Shown: positions 58,453-64,000 of the stretch, piece after piece
How positions within the stretch are numbered: the stretch's first letter is position 1
How the letters are laid out: each line of letters opens with the position of its first letter
Assembly (NCBI RefSeq): GCF_019679435.2
Contig: NZ_CP139781.1
Location: 5,886,001 to 5,950,000, forward strand
Direction of reading: 5' to 3'
From: Actomonas aquatica
Lineage (GTDB): Bacteria; Verrucomicrobiota; Verrucomicrobiia; Opitutales; Opitutaceae
DNA: 64,000 bases
Made by a program: the position numbers and the translations under genes
The notes under the pieces: model-generated
What the model was told of the DNA's origin: nothing
What the model saw: only the letters and a program-made list of their open reading frames with translations
The model's database searches: none

Positions 58453-59799
58453 ATGTCCTCGACCCAATCCTTCCCCTCCACGTTCACCTGGGGCGTCGCT
58501 GCGGCGGCGGCCCAAATTGAAGGCGGCGCCACCGCCGACGGCAAAGGCGAGTCCATCTGGGACCGCTTCGCTCGCACGCCGGGCGCGGTCCATGGCGGCG
58601 ATACGCTCGATGTGGCCTGCGACCATTACCATCGCTACGAGGAAGACTTTGCCCTGATGGCGAAGCTGGGCGTGAAGAACTATCGCCTGTCGATCGCCTG
58701 GCCGCGCATCGTGCCGGACGGCGACGGACAGGTGAACCTCGCCGGTCTGGAGTTTTATGAGCGTCTCATCGACAGCATGGCCGCCAACGGCATCACGCCG
58801 TGGGTCACGCTCTTCCACTGGGATCTGCCGCAGGCCCTCGAGGATCGGGGAGGCTGGCGCACGCGCGCGACCGCCGAAGCGTTTGGCCGCTATGCCGAGA
58901 TCGTGGTGAAGGCGCTCGCCGGCAAGGTGAAGAACTGGATCACGCTGAATGAGATTCGCTGCTTCACCCAGCTCGCCTACGGCTTCGGCCTCAAAGCGCC
59001 GGGCGCCAAGGTCGACGACGCGACCCTCAACCAGATTTATCACAACGCCCTCCTGGCCCACGGCTACGGGGTGCGCGCCGTCCGCACCTACGGCGGCGAA
59101 GGCGCGCGCGTCGGCATCACCGACAACAGCGACGTGTGCATCCCGGTGACCGAAACGCCCGCCGATATCGCGGCGGCGCAGGCCTGGTATGAGCGCAAGA
59201 ACGAGCACCTGCTCGGCGCCATCTGCAACGGCGGCTACAGCGAGGCTTACCTCAAGCGCTGCGGGGACGCGGCACCGAAGGTCGCGCTGGGGGATTTTGA
59301 CCTCATCAGTGCCCCGACCGATTTCCTCGGCCTCAACCTCTACACCGGTCCGTTCGTGCGAGCCGGCCAGGACGGCGCGCCGGAAGAGGTCTCGTTGCCG
59401 GCCGCTTATCCGAAGGCCGACAGCCCGTGGCTGCACTGGGCGCCGCAGGTCATCTACTGGGGCACCCGCCTGCCGCGCGACGCTTACGGCGTGAAGTCGA
59501 TCTACATCACCGAAAACGGCTGTGGCTACAACGACGAGCCGGTGGTGGCAGGGGAGTGCAACGACCTGCACCGCCGCGAGTTTTTGCGCGCCCACCTGCG
59601 TGAGCTTGAGCGCGCCATCAAAGACGGCGTGCCGGTGAACGGTTATTTCCTCTGGTCCTTCATCGATAATTTCGAGTGGGAGGACGGCTACGAACGCCGC
59701 TTCGGCATCGTGCATGTCGACTTCGAAACGCAGGTCCGCACGCCGAAGCTCTCCGCCCTCTACTACGCCAAAGTCATGGCGGAGAACCGCGTCGTCTAA
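58453..59799 (+). CDS. Glycoside hydrolase family 1 beta-glucosidase
   Basis: This 448-residue GH1 enzyme is of usual length. FTWGVAAAAAQIEGG is the family start, and YRLSIAWPRIVPDGDG and LFHWDLPQALEDRGGW follow. The acid/base Glu167 is in TLNEI, where most members have NEP. The nucleophile Glu354 is in ITENG. NYFLWS-like GYFLWSFIDNFEWEDGY and RRFGIVHVDF close the barrel. No signal peptide is seen, so it is cytoplasmic. It may act as beta-glucosidase or beta-galactosidase on imported oligosaccharides. Confidence 0.93.
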   Translation: MSSTQSFPSTFTWGVAAAAAQIEGGATADGKGESIWDRFARTPGAVHGGDTLDVACDHYHRYEEDFALMAKLGVKNYRLSIAWPRIVPDGDGQVNLAGLEFYERLIDSMAANGITPWVTLFHWDLPQALEDRGGWRTRATAEAFGRYAEIVVKALAGKVKNWITLNEIRCFTQLAYGFGLKAPGAKVDDATLNQIYHNALLAHGYGVRAVRTYGGEGARVGITDNSDVCIPVTETPADIAAAQAWYERKNEHLLGAICNGGYSEAYLKRCGDAAPKVALGDFDLISAPTDFLGLNLYTGPFVRAGQDGAPEEVSLPAAYPKADSPWLHWAPQVIYWGTRLPRDAYGVKSIYITENGCGYNDEPVVAGECNDLHRREFLRAHLRELERAIKDGVPVNGYFLWSFIDNFEWEDGYERRFGIVHVDFETQVRTPKLSALYYAKVMAENRVV

Positions 59800-59834
59800 A
59801 CGGCGCGTCGGGGCAGAGCAGGCGGGGAGGGCAG

Positions 59835-59897
59835 GGCGCGACTGCGGCGGAACGGCTCCGCAGTTCGCGCCACCGTGGACTGCGGTCGCGCCTGTTA
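59835..59897. repeat. Palindrome cluster after the GH1 gene
   Basis: A near-perfect palindrome (GGCGCGACTGCGG with CCGCAGTTCGCGCC, 59835-59871) is followed by a third arm ending at about 59892 (GACTGCGGTCGCGCC). It may end the GH1 transcript, but no T-run follows. The rest of the 318-bp gap holds only the operator at 60054. Confidence 0.6.
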
Positions 59898-60053
59898 TGG
59901 TGTTAGCACAACATTTTCCGCGACAGCTGCTTAGTTGGTGCCCATCAAAGGCGGCGCGCCCCATGCGCGTGCTTTCTGACCCAGCCCTTAACCCCCTCGA
60001 TGCTCAGATTTTGGCCGATTTACGATCGCCCCGGAATTGGATTTGCCAGCGAT

Positions 60054-60069
60054 GATTTAACGTAACATC
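60054..60069 (+). promoter_or_regulatory. Candidate LacI operator 3 (GH31 gene)
   Basis: The sequence GATTTAACGTAACATC lies 48 bases before the GH31 ATG and has a central CG with partly symmetric arms. Confidence 0.65.
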
Positions 60070-60117
60070 AATGGACGTTCGCTTGCCGTGAAGGCGGTGA
60101 TAAAACCCTGAACCACC

Positions 60118-62406
60118 ATGAAGTTTACCGATGGAGCCTGGCTTGTGCGGCCGGGTTACAAACCCCACTATTCTGCAGAAGTTCATCACGTGGAACGTGA
60201 TGGAGATGTGCTCGTTCTCACTGTCCCGACCCGTCCGATCCGCCATCGCGGTGACACCTTGCAGGGGCCGTTGCTGTCGGTGCGTCTCGCGTCACCGTTG
60301 GCGGGCGTGATTCACGTGACCGTCGAGCACTACACGGGACAGCAGGATCATGGGCCGGTGATCGATTTGGAGGCGCTGCCCGCGCCGGAAGTCGACGTGA
60401 GCACGGGACCGGATTTTGCCACCCTGCGTTCGGGAGACATCGTCGCCAAGGTCGGCACCAAGGGGGATTGGGGCCTGAGTTTTGAGCGGGCCAATGGTGA
60501 GGTGATCACCCGCACCGGCTGGCGTGGCATGGGTTACGTCGAAGCCGAAGGCGACACCGCCTACATGCATGAGCAATTGGACCTCGGCGTGGGCGAAAAC
60601 GTTTATGGTCTCGGCGAGCGTTTCACTGCTTTCGTCAAGAACGGCCAAGTCGTCGAGAACTGGAACAAGGACGGCGGCACGGGCAGCGAGCAGGCCTACA
60701 AGTGCGTGCCGTTCTACATGACCAACCGCGGTTATGGCGTGTTGGTGAAAGACACCGGCCCGGTGTCCTTCGAAGTCGCTTCCGAGCGCGTGTCGCGCGT
60801 GCAGTTCAGCGTGCCGGGCGAACGCCTCGAGTATTACGTCATCGCCGGCCCGACGCCGAAGGAAGTGCTGCACAAGCTCACCGCGCTCACGGGTCGTCCG
60901 GCCCTGCCGCCGGCCTGGTCCTTCGGCCTGTGGCTCACCACCTCGTTCACGACCGATTACGACGAGAAGACGGTGAACAGCTTCATCGAAGGCATGAAGG
61001 AGCGGAACCTGCCGCTGCACGTCTTCCACTTCGATTGTTTCTGGATGCGCGAGTTTGCCTGGTGCGATTTCAAATGGGATCCGCGCACCTTCCCGGATCC
61101 GCGCGGCCAGCTGCAGCGTCTGCACGAAAAGGGCCTCAAGGTTTCGGTCTGGATCAACCCCTACATCGGTCAGGCGTCGCGCCTGTTCCGCGAGGGAGTC
61201 GAAGGCGGCTACTTCCTCAAGAAGGCCAACGGCGACGTCTGGCAGACCGATCTCTGGCAGCCCGGCATGGCCATTGTCGATTTCACCAATCCGGCGGCGA
61301 CGTCATGGTATCTTGGATACCTGCGCGAGTTGCTCGACATGGGCGTGGACTGTTTCAAGACCGACTTTGGCGAGCGTATTCCGACCGACGTGGTTTATCA
61401 CGACGGCTCCGATCCGGTGCGCATGCACAACCACTACGCCTACATCTACAACAAGGCGGTGTTTGAGTTGTTGCAGGAAGTGCGCGGTGACGGCGAAGCG
61501 GTGCTCTACGCGCGGGCGGCCCACACGGGCGGACAGAAGTTCCCGGTGCACTGGGGCGGCGATTGCAACTCCACCTACGAGTCGATGGCCGAGTCGCTGC
61601 GCGGCGGGCTGTCGCTCGGTGCCTGCGGTTTTGGCTATTGGAGCCACGACATCGGCGGCTTCGAAGGCAAACCGGCGGCGGACATCTACAAACGTTGGAT
61701 CGCCTTCGGTCTGTTGTCCTCGCACAGCCGCATGCACGGCAGCTCCTCTTATCGGGTGCCGTGGGTTTACGACGACGAAGCCTGCGATGTGCTCCGTCAC
61801 TTCACCTCGTGGAAGTGCCGCCTCATGCCCTACCTGTGGCGCGTGGCGCACGAAGCGCACGAGACCGGCGTGCCGATGATGCGCGCGATGGTGTTGGAGT
61901 TCCCGGAGGACCCGGGCTGCGACACGCTCGATCGCCAATACATGTTGGGCGACCGCGTGCTGGTCGCGCCGGTGCTCACCGAGAGCGGCGAAACCACTTA
62001 CTACCTGCCGCCCGGCCGTTGGGTGAACCTCTTCTCCGGTGAGGTGCACGAAGGTGGCTGGCATCGCGGCAAGTATGACTTCCTGAACCTGCCGATCTAC
62101 GTGAAGGCCGGCACGGTGCTGCCGCTCGGCGCCAGCGAAACCGACGTCGAATACGACTACGCCGAGGGCGTGGAGTTGGCGGTGTTTGGGCTGGGCGTCG
62201 GTGAGCGCACCGAGACCGTCATCCCGGCGGCCGGTGATCGCGGCATGACGCGCATTTCGGTCGAGAACCAGGATGGCAATTTGCTGTTCCGTTTGGCGGG
62301 CCATGTGCCGGCCAAGTGGTCGGTGCGTTTGCTGCCGAACTTGTCGGCCAAAGCGGCTCCGGCCGGGGCCAACGAGTGCAGCGTGCTGGCTCCGACGGAT
62401 TGGTAA
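60118..62406 (+). CDS. Alpha-xylosidase, YicI type (GH31)
   Basis: This 762-residue enzyme is close in length and sequence to E. coli YicI (772). The nucleophile Asp416 is in CFKTDFGERIP and the acid/base Asp482 in HWGGDC, at the same numbers as I recall for YicI. The xylose-selecting HFDCFWM (Cys and Phe) and WINPYIG (Trp) are kept. It would remove alpha-1,6-xylose from isoprimeverose or xyloglucan fragments. No signal peptide is seen. It lies between the GH1 and LacI genes. Confidence 0.93.
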   Translation: MKFTDGAWLVRPGYKPHYSAEVHHVERDGDVLVLTVPTRPIRHRGDTLQGPLLSVRLASPLAGVIHVTVEHYTGQQDHGPVIDLEALPAPEVDVSTGPDFATLRSGDIVAKVGTKGDWGLSFERANGEVITRTGWRGMGYVEAEGDTAYMHEQLDLGVGENVYGLGERFTAFVKNGQVVENWNKDGGTGSEQAYKCVPFYMTNRGYGVLVKDTGPVSFEVASERVSRVQFSVPGERLEYYVIAGPTPKEVLHKLTALTGRPALPPAWSFGLWLTTSFTTDYDEKTVNSFIEGMKERNLPLHVFHFDCFWMREFAWCDFKWDPRTFPDPRGQLQRLHEKGLKVSVWINPYIGQASRLFREGVEGGYFLKKANGDVWQTDLWQPGMAIVDFTNPAATSWYLGYLRELLDMGVDCFKTDFGERIPTDVVYHDGSDPVRMHNHYAYIYNKAVFELLQEVRGDGEAVLYARAAHTGGQKFPVHWGGDCNSTYESMAESLRGGLSLGACGFGYWSHDIGGFEGKPAADIYKRWIAFGLLSSHSRMHGSSSYRVPWVYDDEACDVLRHFTSWKCRLMPYLWRVAHEAHETGVPMMRAMVLEFPEDPGCDTLDRQYMLGDRVLVAPVLTESGETTYYLPPGRWVNLFSGEVHEGGWHRGKYDFLNLPIYVKAGTVLPLGASETDVEYDYAEGVELAVFGLGVGERTETVIPAAGDRGMTRISVENQDGNLLFRLAGHVPAKWSVRLLPNLSAKAAPAGANECSVLAPTDW

Positions 62407-62465
62407 GCTAACCGTCTGTCAGTTTGAACCGGTGGCGCGCTTGCGCCACCGGGCGCCGCTCTTCA

Positions 62466-63587
62466 ATGTCGGCGACTTCCCCAGCTATGCCCCGACCCCG
62501 TAAACCCAAAACTCAACGCGCCGCGACCTTGGCAGATGTCGGTCGTGCGGCCGGAGTTTCCGCCATGGCCGCTTCGGCGGTGCTCAATTCGGTTAAGACC
62601 TCTTCTCGGATTTCGGAGGAGACGCGCCAACGCATTCTCGAGGCGGCGGCCAAGCTGCAATACCGGCCGAATGCAGCGGCGCGCGCGTTGCTGCACCGGC
62701 GGATGAACACCATCGGCATCGCGGCGATCCTGGATGAGAACGAGCTCAACCATTACTTTCTGGCGCTGTTCAACGGGGTGCTCGCGGGGGCCACACACTT
62801 TGAGCAGAACACGACGGTGTTTGCCCTGCACGACTGGAGCAATGACACGCGCCGACTGGATTCGGTGTGCGACGGTCGCATCGACGGCCTCATCATGTTT
62901 GCCCCCACCTACGACGCCGCGGTGGCCAAGACGCTGCCGAAGCACACGCCCTTTGTGACCATTCACGCCAACACGCCGCTGGAGGGGACGGTCAACATCG
63001 AGAGTGACGAAGAAGCCGGCGCCAATGCGATGGTGGAGCACCTCATCGCCAAGGGCCATCGCCGGATCATGCACATCGCGGGCCCGAAAGGGTTCGTGGG
63101 CGCGGATCGCCGCGTGGCGGGTTACCGCAAGGCGCTGCGCGCGCATCACATCAAGTTTGATCCTGCGTTGCTGGTGCACTCGCAGTTTATCGATTTCCAC
63201 GGTTACCGGGCGATGAAGACCTGGTTGGAGGAAAATGCCGGTCAGCCGCTGCCGCACGCGGTGTTCTGCGCCAATGACGGTATGGCAATTGGCGCAATGC
63301 AGGCCTTGGCGGAGTCGGGCCTGCGCGTGCCCGAGGATGTCTCGGTGTGCGGCTTTGACGATACGCTCGCCTCGCGCGCGTCGGTGCCGCAGCTCACCAC
63401 GGTGCGTCAGCCGCTCGTGGAGATGGGACGCAAGGCCGCCGAGATTCTGCTCGCCCAGATCGGCACACTCAAAGACGTGCAAGTGCCGGCGTCGCCGGTG
63501 GTGATGCCGGTGGAGGTGGTGGAGCGTGCTTCGGTGGGGCGTTGCCCGGCGGGAGATCGGGTGGTGCCGGCGTTGGCGCGCGTTTAA
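62466..63587 (+). CDS. LacI family transcriptional regulator
   Basis: This repressor has a typical N-terminal helix-turn-helix, ATLADVGRAAGVSAMAASAVLNSVKTSSRISEETRQRILEAA, with a hinge helix (RPNAAARALLHRR). The effector domain of about 270 residues follows, with GIAAILDENELNHYF, the HLIAKGHRRIMHIAG segment and CGFDDTLASRASVPQLTTVRQP. The start is ATG 62466 or 62487 (MPRPRKPKTQR); both precede the HTH. The C-terminus carries an extra tail (CPAGDRVVPALARV). It probably controls this locus. Confidence 0.93.
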   Translation: MSATSPAMPRPRKPKTQRAATLADVGRAAGVSAMAASAVLNSVKTSSRISEETRQRILEAAAKLQYRPNAAARALLHRRMNTIGIAAILDENELNHYFLALFNGVLAGATHFEQNTTVFALHDWSNDTRRLDSVCDGRIDGLIMFAPTYDAAVAKTLPKHTPFVTIHANTPLEGTVNIESDEEAGANAMVEHLIAKGHRRIMHIAGPKGFVGADRRVAGYRKALRAHHIKFDPALLVHSQFIDFHGYRAMKTWLEENAGQPLPHAVFCANDGMAIGAMQALAESGLRVPEDVSVCGFDDTLASRASVPQLTTVRQPLVEMGRKAAEILLAQIGTLKDVQVPASPVVMPVEVVERASVGRCPAGDRVVPALARV

Positions 63588-63648
63588 GCGACTCGTGATT
63601 CGGCCGGGTGGGGTGGCGCCCTCACGTGCCCGATCTCTGGATACAGAA

Positions 63649-63686
63649 AACCCGCTGCCCGGCCCGAAAGCCGAGTCAGCGGGGTT
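63649..63686 (-). terminator. Terminator of the symporter gene
   Basis: AACCCGCTG pairs with CAGCGGGGTT with a longer internal loop, and on the minus strand it is followed by TTTTCT. It lies between convergent genes. Confidence 0.6.
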
Positions 63687-63698
63687 GGGTTATCTGAC

Positions 63699-64000
63699 TC
63701 AAACAGTGCCGCGGCGCGACTCGAGTTCACCACGGATCTCGGCCATGCGGCTGGGCGTGAGCGGAAAGCGGTAGAGGGCGACCAGAGCGATCACCAAGCC
63801 GACGATCGGAATCGCGGCGAGGTAGAAGCGGATGTTGAAGATCGTCTGGGCGGATTGCTCGGCCAACTCGGAGTTGAAGCCGGTGGCTTGGAGAATCATG
63901 CCGGACGCGCCGATGCCGGCGGCCATGCCGACCTTGAGGATCCAGGAGCGGCAAGCGGCAAAGGCACCCTCGCGGCGCTTGCCGGTCTCGAGTTCATCGG
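63699..64000 (-). CDS. GPH/MFS-type sugar:cation symporter, C-terminal part
   Basis: The frame continues past the right edge of the window. The visible 99 residues start DELETGKRREGAFAAC, the cytoplasmic loop motif (xxELKTGKRREG) of glycoside-pentoside-hexuronide:cation symporters. A membrane helix (about AAGIGASGMILQATGF), a second helix (YLAAIPIVGLVIALVALYRF) and a short tail (PLTPSRMAEIRGELESRRGTV) follow. It probably takes up the saccharide processed by the GH1 and GH31 enzymes. Confidence 0.85.
   Translation of the reverse strand, partial: DELETGKRREGAFAACRSWILKVGMAAGIGASGMILQATGFNSELAEQSAQTIFNIRFYLAAIPIVGLVIALVALYRFPLTPSRMAEIRGELESRRGTV

Overview
The window looks like a chromosomal segment of a high-GC, Gram-negative, flagellated, saccharolytic bacterium, most likely a verrucomicrobium of the Opitutaceae type. 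This assignment is inferred from gene content and was not tested by a search. The pointers are a planctomycete/verrucomicrobium-type bacterial microcompartment for L-rhamnose/L-fucose, a very long TonB-dependent receptor, outer-membrane assembly genes (bamA, skp, lpxD) and a flagellum with P and L rings.

Layout. (1) 1-9089, + strand: a flagellar operon from the 3' end of motB through a small Cys protein, flgF, flgG, flgA, flgH, flgI, a FlgJ-type rod protein, a FlgN-like chaperone, flgK, flgL, fliW and csrA. (2) 9606-15219, +: a receiver protein, a LOV/PAS hybrid histidine kinase, a TonB-C protein and a chemoreceptor. (3) 15309-21077, -: Gfo/Idh oxidoreductase, MalY-type lyase, DUF3737, tautomerase, MFS, DUF2255 and cupin genes. 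(4) 21247-21806: tRNA-Asn, whose 3' end and terminator are duplicated around a 271-bp element with perfect 28-bp terminal inverted repeats. (5) 21986-32053: housekeeping genes (rplY, pth, rpsF, ssb, rplI, dnaB, bamA, skp, lpxD, prs, and pyrE on the - strand), then a divergent metallo-beta-lactamase-fold gene. (6) 33082-33368: tRNA-Pro, again with a duplicated 3' end. (7) 33569-54086, mostly -: lutCBA, rhaA, a tandem aldolase-like gene, rhaB, a divergent AraC regulator, then the microcompartment genes (lactate/malate dehydrogenase, aldolase, three BMC-P, three BMC-H, CoA-acylating aldehyde dehydrogenase, acetate kinase, PduL), a fused rhamnulose-phosphate aldolase/dehydrogenase, a DeoR regulator and an SMP-30 protein. 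(8) 54418-64000: a glycan locus with a TonB receptor, a GH1 glucosidase, a YicI-type alpha-xylosidase, a LacI regulator and the end of a GPH-type symporter.

How it fits together. RhaA and RhaB make L-rhamnulose-1-phosphate. An aldolase with encapsulation-type helices would release L-lactaldehyde in the shell, where PduP- and PduL-type enzymes and AckA could convert it to lactate with ATP gain. LutABC would then oxidise lactate to pyruvate. The fused RhaD-dehydrogenase offers a second, cytosolic route. A matching 24-bp inverted-repeat site lies upstream of both pduL and deoR. In the glycan locus a shared 16-bp palindrome-like site precedes the receptor, the GH1 gene and the GH31 gene, which suggests one LacI regulon, probably for xyloglucan-type oligosaccharides. 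The gaps around 31-50 kb are full of short palindromic or word-like repeat families.
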